From contig CAMDTO010000015.1 in assembly GCA_945907765.1 (NCBI GenBank), forward strand, positions 1-33,782: DNA of 33,782 bases, in the 5' to 3' direction. A program made the translations under genes and the position numbers. The notes below the pieces were generated by a model. That model worked only from the letters and a program-made list of their open reading frames with translations. It did no database searches and had not been told where the DNA came from. The stretch comes from Thermoflexus hugenholtzii JAD2. GTDB taxonomy: Bacteria; Chloroflexota; UBA11872; UBA12225. Shown in pieces: positions 1 through 6,939 of this stretch; positions within the stretch are counted from its first letter, which is position 1, and each line of letters starts with the position of its first letter.

Positions 1-763
1 CCGGACCGAAGGTCAGACCTCCGTCAAGACTGCGTGCAACGATCCGCCGACCACGGCGCGCCTCATCCCGGCAATTCAGGTACACCCCGCCGTCGGCAGT
101 TTCAACAGCAACACTCTCGTTGGTGCCTTCGACGTCGATGATTCCACCAGTCCGCCACGTCGCACCGTGATCATCGGAGATGATGACGTGTGAGTGCCTC
201 GCCTCGGAACCGTCGCGTGCATTGCGGCTGCGATGATCGCACGGGATGAGGAGCCGCCCAGATCTCACCTGGATCCCGTGGCAGGGACCGGTCGCGTACC
301 ACGTCCACTCGGGTCGCTTCACATCGGCAGTGATCTCCACCGGATCGGCCCACGTGATGCCGTCGTCATCGCTGGATGTGACCCAGACCGTCCGTGAATG
401 AAGCCCCTTTCGAATGTCGTCTTCATGGGCGTCGGCCCGGTTGCGGGTTGTGAGAAGCCACAGGGTCCCTGTCGACTGGTCCACGACCGGGGCGGGATTG
501 CCGCAGGTCATCCCGTTTCGCGCATCCACGACCTGCGACGGCGACCATGACAACCCACCGTCAACACTGCGCCGCAGCAGAAGTTCAATTTCACCAGCAT
601 CTCCAGACCCATGCCGGCGACCCTCGCAGAACGCCATGATGGTGCCGGCCGTCGTGACGACAATCGCCGGGATCCGGTAGGTGTGATACCCGCCGATCCC
701 ACTTGTCCAGAGATCCTGAGCATCGGGATTGGGGTTCGTGCGCCTGCCCAATGCGCTCCTCAT
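1..763 (-). CDS. Sialidase (exo-alpha-sialidase / BNR-repeat) family protein, 3' end outside window
   Basis: The frame stays open for 254 codons from the ATG at 763 to the window edge, so the C-terminus is missing. The protein has the sialidase arginine motif near its N-terminus (YRIPAIV, about residues 28-34) and at least four Asp-boxes of the form SxDxGxTW: SVDGGLSW, SSDDDGITW, SDDHGATW and SLDGGLTF. This is a six-bladed propeller of the GH33 type, which would release terminal sialic-acid-like sugars. No signal peptide is visible (the start is MRSALGRR), so export is not supported. The ATG overlaps the TGA of the upstream isomerase gene by one base (TGATG), which suggests translational coupling within the long minus-strand operon. 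The fold is clear, but the substrate is not: many bacterial members of this family act on other glycosides. Confidence 0.85.
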   Translation of the reverse strand, partial: MRSALGRRTNPNPDAQDLWTSGIGGYHTYRIPAIVVTTAGTIMAFCEGRRHGSGDAGEIELLLRRSVDGGLSWSPSQVVDARNGMTCGNPAPVVDQSTGTLWLLTTRNRADAHEDDIRKGLHSRTVWVTSSDDDGITWADPVEITADVKRPEWTWYATGPCHGIQVRSGRLLIPCDHRSRNARDGSEARHSHVIISDDHGATWRTGGIIDVEGTNESVAVETADGGVYLNCRDEARRGRRIVARSLDGGLTFGP

Positions 764-1566
764 CACAAGGCAAACAGCGACCGTGCGAATGCCAAGTCCT
801 CGCGCACCAGACGAATGAGGTCAGTTTCGTCGGTGTACTCGGCCGGCAGGCACACGGGCGCGTCGTAGCCGCGTTGCTTGACCAGTTCAACGACATCGGG
901 CCATGGAGCGAGCCCACTCCGGCCAGACGTCCAGTACGGTGCAAACCTCGCGACCGATGCCTCCGGGCCATTGACCTGCTTCCAGATTGCATTCTTGAGG
1001 TTGAGAAGGCGTAGGTGGGGCCAGATGATGTCGACGGCGTGTTCGGGTATCTCGCCGTTCAGGGCCGTGTGCGCCGGGTCCCAGACCGCGCATATCTGAT
1101 CAGGATCAAATGGCCTGACGAGTTCCCGAAGACCGAGTGCATGCGAGATGTCATGCTGACTGTGGTTCTGCACGCCGAGCGCAATCCCGGAGGCAGCCAG
1201 GCGGGGCGCAGCCTTTTCGAATTGCCGTTGCAGGTCGGAAATCCGTTCGAGGTAGACAACGCCTCGTGGCATGCCGACACAGACGCGCATCAGTCGCGCG
1301 CCACTCGCCGCGCACGCTTCGATCATGCGGTCGGTCAACGCCTCCGAGAGTGGCGGTGCAACGGTATCGATCACCACACCAGCATCGGCAAGGACGCGGA
1401 CTGCTTCGGGAAGCGACGCGCCAACCGCCTCAGGCGTGACCTGGAAGCCCGGGCGGACCGGGAGTTCGACACCCCAGAACCCGAAGGATGAAACCGTTTC
1501 ACCAAGTTCGGAAAGCGTCTGGTCACGCCATGGCTTCGTAAACACCGTGAACCGGATAGCAGACAT
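763..1566 (-). CDS. Sugar phosphate isomerase/epimerase (xylose isomerase-like TIM barrel)
   Basis: This 267-residue protein has the AP_endonuc_2 / xylose isomerase-like TIM-barrel layout. Candidate metal ligands are the Glu in WGVELPV (about residue 34), the Asn-His in GVQNHSQHD, the Asp and His in VWDPAHT and the Glu near the C-terminus in LPAEY. Such enzymes isomerise or epimerise ketoses, or dehydrate inososes, with a divalent metal. The ATG at 1566 has AAGGA eight bases upstream. The gene lies 47 bases downstream of a hydroxyacid dehydrogenase gene and overlaps the sialidase start by one base, so it belongs to the same transcription unit. The specific substrate cannot be read from the sequence. 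It probably acts on the sugar handled by the neighbouring oxidoreductases. Confidence 0.85.
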   Translation of the reverse strand: MSAIRFTVFTKPWRDQTLSELGETVSSFGFWGVELPVRPGFQVTPEAVGASLPEAVRVLADAGVVIDTVAPPLSEALTDRMIEACAASGARLMRVCVGMPRGVVYLERISDLQRQFEKAAPRLAASGIALGVQNHSQHDISHALGLRELVRPFDPDQICAVWDPAHTALNGEIPEHAVDIIWPHLRLLNLKNAIWKQVNGPEASVARFAPYWTSGRSGLAPWPDVVELVKQRGYDAPVCLPAEYTDETDLIRLVREDLAFARSLFAL

Positions 1567-1613
1567 GTCAGTATTCCTTGACCAAAGTATGGCGGGACCG
1601 ATCGGCTAGACGG

Positions 1614-2627
1614 TCACGCCATCGTAGCGAGTCGTTCGGCGAGGATTTCATGGCGCAATGGTTCAACCTGGACAAACCTGGTGATTTCGTCGGCCATGAC
1701 CTCACCCATGCGCGAACGCGCCTCCCAAGACGCGCCCGCAATATGGGGCGTCAGGAACACGTTTGGAAGCGTTCGAAACGGATCATCGGGCGCCAATGGT
1801 TCACGCGGATAGACGTCAAGGGCCGCGCGAATCCTGCCCGACCGCAGTTCGGCAAGCAAGGCGTCCTGGTCAATTGCGCCGGCGCGTGCCGAGTTGACCA
1901 GCAGAGCGCCACGACGAAGGCGTGCGAGTTGTGGTGCCCCCACCAACCGGTCGGTCTCCGGTGTGGTTGGGACGTGGTTTGAAAGCACGTCGGCCCACGC
2001 GCACAAGTCATCGATTGCGAAAAGCCTGCGTACCCCAAGCGACGACGCCGCTTCGTCAGACAGGTACGGATCGTAGACCCCGATCTCACACCCGAAGGGC
2101 GCAAGCAAGCGAAGGAATGCCCGCGCTGTCTGGCTCATCGCGATCAGGCCCACCCGCTTCCCCGCGAGTTCGTTTCCGTGGCCCTCATGCGACGACTTCC
2201 ACGCACCGGCACGCATGCTCTCGTGGAATGACATCGCCAGACGCAACCCGGAAAGTGTCGCCATCAGGCACCACTCGCCGACCGCCGCCGCAATCACGAC
2301 CGCGCCGTGCGTGACCCTGATGTCTCGCGCGAACACCTCCGGCGTGACAAACCCCTTGACCGTGCCGGCACCGTGCGCAATCAAACGCAGGCCCGGAAGC
2401 GTGTCAAGCAATCCACTGTCAAAGTTTGGCATGCCCCAGGCCCCAAGGACGATGGATACATCGTTTCGTTCGACCCGCCACGTGTCAGGGTTCCGGGAGG
2501 AAGCGTCGTCGGCAAGCCAGCGGATCGAGGCAACCGCTTCAATCCGGGCCACGGTGGCCGGATGGAAGAGTTGTTCACGGATAATCCCGTTCACCAGGCA
2601 TAGGACGATCGGCTTGGCGTCGGACAT
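1614..2627 (-). CDS. D-2-hydroxyacid dehydrogenase family protein, atypical Rossmann loop
   Basis: This 337-residue protein belongs to the D-isomer-specific 2-hydroxyacid dehydrogenases, which interconvert 2-keto and D-2-hydroxy acids with NAD(P). The catalytic triad is visible: Arg in NSARAGAID, Glu in DVYPREPLAP and His in LTPHIAGAS. The substrate-side motif GAGTVKGFV is also present. The dinucleotide loop is odd. Where the family normally has GxGxxG, this protein reads VGLIAMSQTARAFL, with both later glycines replaced. The other two paralogues in the window keep the usual loop. A relative family with GASRVGR-type loops exists, so the change need not inactivate it. The start ATG at 2627 has only a weak, distant purine tract (AAGGGAA). 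The gene is 78 bases downstream of the Gfo/Idh/MocA gene in the same operon. Confidence 0.85.
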   Translation of the reverse strand: MSDAKPIVLCLVNGIIREQLFHPATVARIEAVASIRWLADDASSRNPDTWRVERNDVSIVLGAWGMPNFDSGLLDTLPGLRLIAHGAGTVKGFVTPEVFARDIRVTHGAVVIAAAVGEWCLMATLSGLRLAMSFHESMRAGAWKSSHEGHGNELAGKRVGLIAMSQTARAFLRLLAPFGCEIGVYDPYLSDEAASSLGVRRLFAIDDLCAWADVLSNHVPTTPETDRLVGAPQLARLRRGALLVNSARAGAIDQDALLAELRSGRIRAALDVYPREPLAPDDPFRTLPNVFLTPHIAGASWEARSRMGEVMADEITRFVQVEPLRHEILAERLATMA

Positions 2628-2705
2628 CGGTGTTTGCGTTCCCTTCTGGCCACACGATCATGCATGCGCGGTGGGCTTCGGGTCGACCTGACGAGGGATC
2701 TCCAG

Positions 2706-3707
2706 TCAGCCGGTCGCCAGCAGAGCCTGTGCGAGAATCCTCTCGGCGACTTCCATGGTCTTGATGGCATCGCGGAACGGTGATGAAGTCAGGTGTCGTC
2801 CGGTCAACAGGGAATCGATGAACTCGCGATCCTTCGCGAGGAACCCGCGCGCGTCTATAGTCCTGTCGGTTCCCGAGACCGCTTGCGCCTCGTAATGCAC
2901 ACCCTCTCCCGGCGCGGTGGTTGCGTCGAAGTAGTGCATGACACCCTCCTGGTCTCCCTCGGCGCACGCGCCCGGGGCATGCATCTCGATCCGGAAGATC
3001 CGGCGTCCCGAGGCCCAGTTGCACAGGATGATCCCCTGGGAACCATTCGCGAACGTCAGTGAGGCGTGAATCCAGTTGATATCCGGCGTGCCAATCCGAC
3101 GGCACCGGCTTTCGACGGCAACGACCTCGGCACCGCTCTGGGTACCCGGGCCATCGCCGCAGAGCCACCTGACAGTGTCGATCGCGTGGACGCAGTCGTC
3201 CATCATCCGGTCACGCGCGCCGATCATCGGTTCGGGACCGGGCTTGTAGAACTGGACCATCGCTTGGGTGATTGGACCAGACGCGCGGACACGTTCCCGA
3301 AGCGTCACGAGGATCGGAGCGGCCCGCCTTTGGAAGCCGACCTGGGTCACGACACTGGCGGTCTCGGCGAGGTGCGTCAGGATCCGCGCCTGGTGCATCG
3401 AAAGACCAAGCGGCTTCTCGATCGCCAACGGCAGGCCTTGCTGGCGGCACCAGACCCAGATGTCGTACATCAGGTGGGGTTGCCCGATGACAAAGACCCC
3501 GTCCGGCTTCATCTCCGACACCATGCGCCGGTAGTCCGAGTAGCGTCCCGTAATCCCGTACCGGTCAGCCGTGGACGTCAGTACGGCATTGTCAATGTCA
3601 GCAACGGCGACGATGTCGACGTCCGGGAATGACGCCAATGACGGGTAATGGACGGAGTTGGCGAGGCGGCCCGCACCGACCATCGCAATCCGGACCCGTT
3701 CCTTCAT
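2706..3707 (-). CDS. Gfo/Idh/MocA family oxidoreductase
   Basis: This 333-residue NAD(P)-dependent sugar oxidoreductase starts MKERVRIAMVGAGRLANS, with the N-terminal Rossmann motif GAGRLA. The family EKP motif (IEKPLGL, about residue 96) carries the catalytic Lys, and DDCVHAIDTVRWL gives the conserved His of the C-terminal domain. Family members oxidise or reduce cyclic polyols, amino sugars or sugar acids, or cleave glycosides by an oxidative route. The reading frame is open further upstream to 3956, but that part overlaps the preceding gene and is not family-like. The ATG at 3707 has GGAG 12 bases before it and lies 34 bases after the stop of the NHL gene. It is in a co-directional run with two hydroxyacid dehydrogenases and an isomerase, consistent with a sugar-acid pathway. 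Confidence 0.9.
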   Translation of the reverse strand: MKERVRIAMVGAGRLANSVHYPSLASFPDVDIVAVADIDNAVLTSTADRYGITGRYSDYRRMVSEMKPDGVFVIGQPHLMYDIWVWCRQQGLPLAIEKPLGLSMHQARILTHLAETASVVTQVGFQRRAAPILVTLRERVRASGPITQAMVQFYKPGPEPMIGARDRMMDDCVHAIDTVRWLCGDGPGTQSGAEVVAVESRCRRIGTPDINWIHASLTFANGSQGIILCNWASGRRIFRIEMHAPGACAEGDQEGVMHYFDATTAPGEGVHYEAQAVSGTDRTIDARGFLAKDREFIDSLLTGRHLTSSPFRDAIKTMEVAERILAQALLATG

Positions 3708-3741
3708 CGAACCAATCACTCCGATCCATCCACCCGACCCG

Positions 3742-4893
3742 TCAATCCAGGTCAATCCGGACGATACGGTGGTTGCCGGTATCCGACACGAACATCGTGC
3801 CATCATCATGGACGGCAATCCCGCGCGGCGACGAGAACTCGCCGTGGCCGCTGCCCGCGGGCGCTTCGGAGGCGTCCATCCCCGGCACACACTGCACCCC
3901 ACAAGGGAGCCCCCACGTCGCCATAGGGCGTCCATCAGGATCGAGCTTCTGCACACGGTTCAAACCGGCATCGGCCACAGGGATCGCTCCATCCCACCCG
4001 AATGCCACGCCGGCGGGACGCATGAACTCGTCCGCTCCTGTCCCCCTTCGACCGATGCCAAACGACGCGAATGGAGAAATCGGAGCGATTGGACTGGAGG
4101 ACTGGTCTGGTAGCCCGCCGACGACGATCTCGAGCCTGCTATCGCCATCGTCGTCCATCGCATACCGGTCGGTCTCGGCGATGACCATGCTCCCAGTCCG
4201 GTCAACTGCCAGACCTGCAATCTCATATGCGTGGCCACCATCGCTGGCGATCTTGGAGATCGAACCAGTTGCCACCCCGTCGGGTGCCTGACAACAGATC
4301 CAGCTTGAAAGAACCCGGATCAGTCCGTTCGACAAGTGTGTCCAGGACGTGTTGATCGTGCCGTCAGGGCCAACGGCTATGGCCTGCGGTCCCTGAAGAA
4401 CCATTCCAGCAGTGACAAACGGCGCGACTTCCTTCTCGAACTCAGTCCCGGAGACGATGCCCGGGGCTGCCCACGCATCCCGGAAACGACCGGAGGGCGA
4501 GAAGCGTTGAACGCGCTTGGCACCCCCGGTCTCAGTCACGTACACATCACCGGACGGATCCACTGCAACCCCGTGGATATATGTGAACTCGCCCGGGCCG
4601 GTGCCTTGGCCACCCCAACCCGACTGGAAGACCCCATCTCGTGAAAACCGTTGGATGGGTTCATTTCCAGTGTCGACCACCAGAAGCGACCCTCCGGGTT
4701 CAATCGCGAGGGACCGCGGCTCAATGAACTGGCCGTCGCCACGCCCGTGCGACCCGCAGGCAATGACCGGTGCCTGCCGTGACCCGGCTTCGGTCCGACC
4801 GGCACGCATCGCGGTAATCCCTGCCGCAACGTGACCGAGCATCCGCCGGGCCAGACGCATGAGGGGACGCCAATCCATCTGGACATTACACAC
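3742..4893 (-). CDS. NHL-repeat six-bladed beta-propeller protein
   Basis: The protein is 383 residues long if the GTG at 4893 is used. ATG codons at 4878 and 4860 are alternatives, and none has a strong ribosome binding site. At least five NHL-type blades follow the pattern GxF-x(2)-PxG(I/V)A(V/F)-x(3)-DGxxxVxDxGNxR(I/V): for example GVAVDPSGDVYVTE, GVAFGWDGAIPVAD and GIAVHDDGTMFVSDTGNHR. NHL propellers bind carbohydrates, peptides or other proteins, and some act as enzymes. There is no clear signal peptide, although the first 30 residues are basic. The gene sits between a hydroxyacid dehydrogenase (24-base gap) and the Gfo/Idh/MocA gene. A lactonase-like or glycan-binding role in the same pathway is possible but is only inference. 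Confidence 0.8.
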   Translation of the reverse strand: MCNVQMDWRPLMRLARRMLGHVAAGITAMRAGRTEAGSRQAPVIACGSHGRGDGQFIEPRSLAIEPGGSLLVVDTGNEPIQRFSRDGVFQSGWGGQGTGPGEFTYIHGVAVDPSGDVYVTETGGAKRVQRFSPSGRFRDAWAAPGIVSGTEFEKEVAPFVTAGMVLQGPQAIAVGPDGTINTSWTHLSNGLIRVLSSWICCQAPDGVATGSISKIASDGGHAYEIAGLAVDRTGSMVIAETDRYAMDDDGDSRLEIVVGGLPDQSSSPIAPISPFASFGIGRRGTGADEFMRPAGVAFGWDGAIPVADAGLNRVQKLDPDGRPMATWGLPCGVQCVPGMDASEAPAGSGHGEFSSPRGIAVHDDGTMFVSDTGNHRIVRIDLD

Positions 4894-4917
4894 CGCCTAC
4901 CAATCTGCCCCGTCAGG

Positions 4918-5865
4918 TCAGTACCCCAGTGACTTGTCGACCAAGTTGATGAGCGGTTCGCCGGTGATGTAGCGACGGAGATTTTCGGCAAAGATGTCGA
5001 CCCCACGTTGACGCGTGAACGGGGTCGATGCGCCGTTGTGCGGTGTCACCAGAGTGTTCGGCGCCGACCAGAACGGGCTATCTGCGGGCAACGGTTCCAC
5101 CGAATGAGCATCCAGGCCGGCACCGGCGATCCAACCCTCGTTCAAGGCACGCAGGAGGGCATCGTCGTCGGCAATCCCGCCTCGTGAGAAACAGATGTAG
5201 TACGCCGTCCGCTTCATCGCACGGAACTCGGCCTCGCCGAGCATGCCGGTCGTCTCAGGCGTCCGCGGTGCGGTCACCACAATGAAGTCCGACTCCCCAA
5301 GGAAATCGTGAAGTTGGTCCTGGCGGTACAGGTGATCCACGTTTGGTGTCGGTTGGGGCGTCCGGCGAATCCCGACGACCCGCATGTGGAATGCCTTGCA
5401 CTTGAGCGCGAGGTCGACCCCGGAATAGCCGAGACCGATGATCCCGCAGGTGAGGCCGTTCAGTTCCGGGTGGCTCCATGCATCCCACCGGCGTTCCACT
5501 TGCGCACGCATCCACCGGGGCATGTCACGGTTGAGCATCAGCATCAGCATCATCGCGTGTTCGGCAAGCGGTATCGCGCCGTTGCTCTTGCACGACGTCG
5601 CGATCACCGGGCTTTCGATGAATGCCGGATACATCAGTTCATTCGGCCCGGCGGCCCAACTCTGGACCCACTTCAGTCGGGTCGCCCTCGCCAGTGCGCT
5701 AGCCGACACGTGCCCTGCGACGACATCGGCTTCGTGAATCACCGCTTCGAGATCCTCGCGCCGCGAAAAATAGCGAACGTCAGCCGTTGGCGATGCCCCC
5801 CGGATCTGTGCCAACTGCGGTTCGGTCACGGCACCGGAGATCAGTACAACAAGGTTCGTGGTCAT
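4918..5865 (-). CDS. D-2-hydroxyacid dehydrogenase family protein
   Basis: This 315-residue protein is a D-2-hydroxyacid dehydrogenase with a complete glycine loop (GIIGLGYSGVDL) and the catalytic Arg (CFSRGGIAD), Glu (HSVEPLP) and His (VTPHNGAS). It reduces a 2-keto acid or oxidises the D-2-hydroxy acid with NAD(P). The frame extends upstream to 5937, but two adjacent ATGs at 5868 and 5865 follow AAGGAAGAG. The ATG at 5865 has the better spacing (seven bases after AGGA) and gives a family-like N-terminus, MTTNLVVLISG. It ends in DKSLGY. The C-terminal half resembles that of the paralogue at 13302-14246 more than the one at 1614-2627. It lies 87 bases downstream of the Arg/Ile/Asp-rich gene and 24 bases upstream of the NHL gene. 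Confidence 0.88.
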   Translation of the reverse strand: MTTNLVVLISGAVTEPQLAQIRGASPTADVRYFSRREDLEAVIHEADVVAGHVSASALARATRLKWVQSWAAGPNELMYPAFIESPVIATSCKSNGAIPLAEHAMMLMLMLNRDMPRWMRAQVERRWDAWSHPELNGLTCGIIGLGYSGVDLALKCKAFHMRVVGIRRTPQPTPNVDHLYRQDQLHDFLGESDFIVVTAPRTPETTGMLGEAEFRAMKRTAYYICFSRGGIADDDALLRALNEGWIAGAGLDAHSVEPLPADSPFWSAPNTLVTPHNGASTPFTRQRGVDIFAENLRRYITGEPLINLVDKSLGY

Positions 5866-5952
5866 CATCTCTTCCTTTGCCACCGCCGGACCGTAATGTA
5901 CTTGGGTACGGACTACCGGTGCGCAGTGCGGTCGCAACCCAAAAGCGACGGG

Positions 5953-6417
5953 TCAACCGTCCTCGGGATCAAGATGGACCCTTGACCTGATCAAGGCACG
6001 GCTTCGGTAGTCGATGAGATCCTCGATGCGCGAGGAAATCTGGGACCGGACCCGTGCCGAGATCAGCGCGTCGTCGATCCAGTGGTCGATCCGTTGGTCA
6101 GTGACCGCTTCGCCGGCCAATTCCGTGTCCGGAGCCGTCATTGCGACGATCCGGGCATCGATGCGCTCGTCAATCCGTGCGTCAACGTGATCATGCAGGA
6201 GTTCGCGGATGCGGCCGGCGACGCGTTCATCGGTCATCCATTCCCCAATCCGTCCGATCGTGATGGCATCGGTCATCGTGACCAAGCGGGCACGAATACG
6301 CGGATCGACCCTCGCCTCGATCCGGGCCAAGGTCATCGCGCGGACCAACGCGTCATCAATCCAGTAATCAACCACGGCAGCGACCCGAGATTCGGCGCGG
6401 GTTCTGGCATCACTCAT
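5953..6417 (-). CDS. Unrecognised Arg/Ile/Asp-rich helical repeat protein
   Basis: I do not recognise this 154-residue protein. It starts MSDARTRAESRVAAV and is almost entirely predicted amphipathic helix, dominated by Arg, Ile, Asp, Ala and Leu with a four-residue rhythm (for example DARIDERIDARI). There appear to be three internal units of roughly 45 residues, opened by YWIDDALV, EWMTDERV and HWIDDALI. The first and third are clearly alike over about 30 residues. There are no membrane segments, cysteines or signal peptide. The frame is open upstream to 6624, but that part runs through the DUF6855 pseudogene. The ATG at 6417 has no Shine-Dalgarno sequence but has a TATCTT hexamer six bases before it, suggesting a leaderless start. 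A coiled or helical adaptor is plausible. No function is assigned. Confidence 0.6.
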   Translation of the reverse strand: MSDARTRAESRVAAVVDYWIDDALVRAMTLARIEARVDPRIRARLVTMTDAITIGRIGEWMTDERVAGRIRELLHDHVDARIDERIDARIVAMTAPDTELAGEAVTDQRIDHWIDDALISARVRSQISSRIEDLIDYRSRALIRSRVHLDPEDG

Positions 6418-6429
6418 ACGGCGAAGATA
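6418..6429 (-). promoter_or_regulatory. Putative -10 element for a leaderless start
   Basis: On the minus strand TATCTT (6429-6424) is followed by six bases and the ATG at 6417, which has no Shine-Dalgarno sequence. The same TAnnnT + 6 + ATG geometry occurs at 20932 and 31035. No convincing -35 box is seen. Confidence 0.35.
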
Positions 6430-6458
6430 ACTGGCGGGATGCAACCGGATGCTGGTGT

Positions 6459-6914
6459 TCAGGTGCCCGCGCGGGACCGTGCGCAATTGTTCCGAGGAGC
6501 GTGTTCCCGTTCGCACCGTCCAAGCAGTTTCAGAAGCGGAGGGATGTACACCGCAAACCGTCCGCGGTACCCATTCCGGTGGCCTTACCAACCACCGATC
6601 GGGTTCGACGGATCGCGAGCCCATGCCTCCACACTATCCTCGGTAGGCGTGCGCTGTTCGTCGGCCCCACCAAGATCAACCCAGTCACTCCGGTGCCGCA
6701 ACATCTCATGAAGGTCATCGACGCATCGCGCGTCGTAGTGCAGGACCGTCTTGCCGACGGTGCACACCAGCACCCTACGACTGGCAAGGTCTGCCAGGTG
6801 GATCGTGTATGCCGACGCCCCGGGCGCCGTGGTGAGATGCCACGGGGTTGAGGCATCACGCGTCTCCTCACCCGGGAACGATCCATTGGGCGCCAACTGC
6901 GAGGTTCTGTCCAT
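6459..6914 (-). pseudogene. DUF6855-like small protein gene interrupted by an in-frame TAA
   Basis: The ATG at 6914 has AGGA seven bases upstream and starts a frame MDRTSQLAPNGSF that continues with TAPGASAYTIH, VGKTVLHYDARCVDD, WVDLGGADEQ and DPSNPIGGW. This pattern matches my recollection of the DUF6855 family, small proteins of unknown role. Directly after GGW there is a TAA (6587-6585) where the family has Tyr. The same frame then continues for 41 codons, including GRFAVYIPPLLK and ending at a TGA (6461-6459), and this part again looks like the family C-terminus. A single TAC/TAT to TAA change therefore splits an otherwise intact gene of 151 codons. A sequencing error or readthrough is possible. 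It lies in the operon 25 bases after the heparinase-fold gene. Confidence 0.65.
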
Positions 6915-6939
6915 TACAGCATCCTGCAACTCGCGAACA

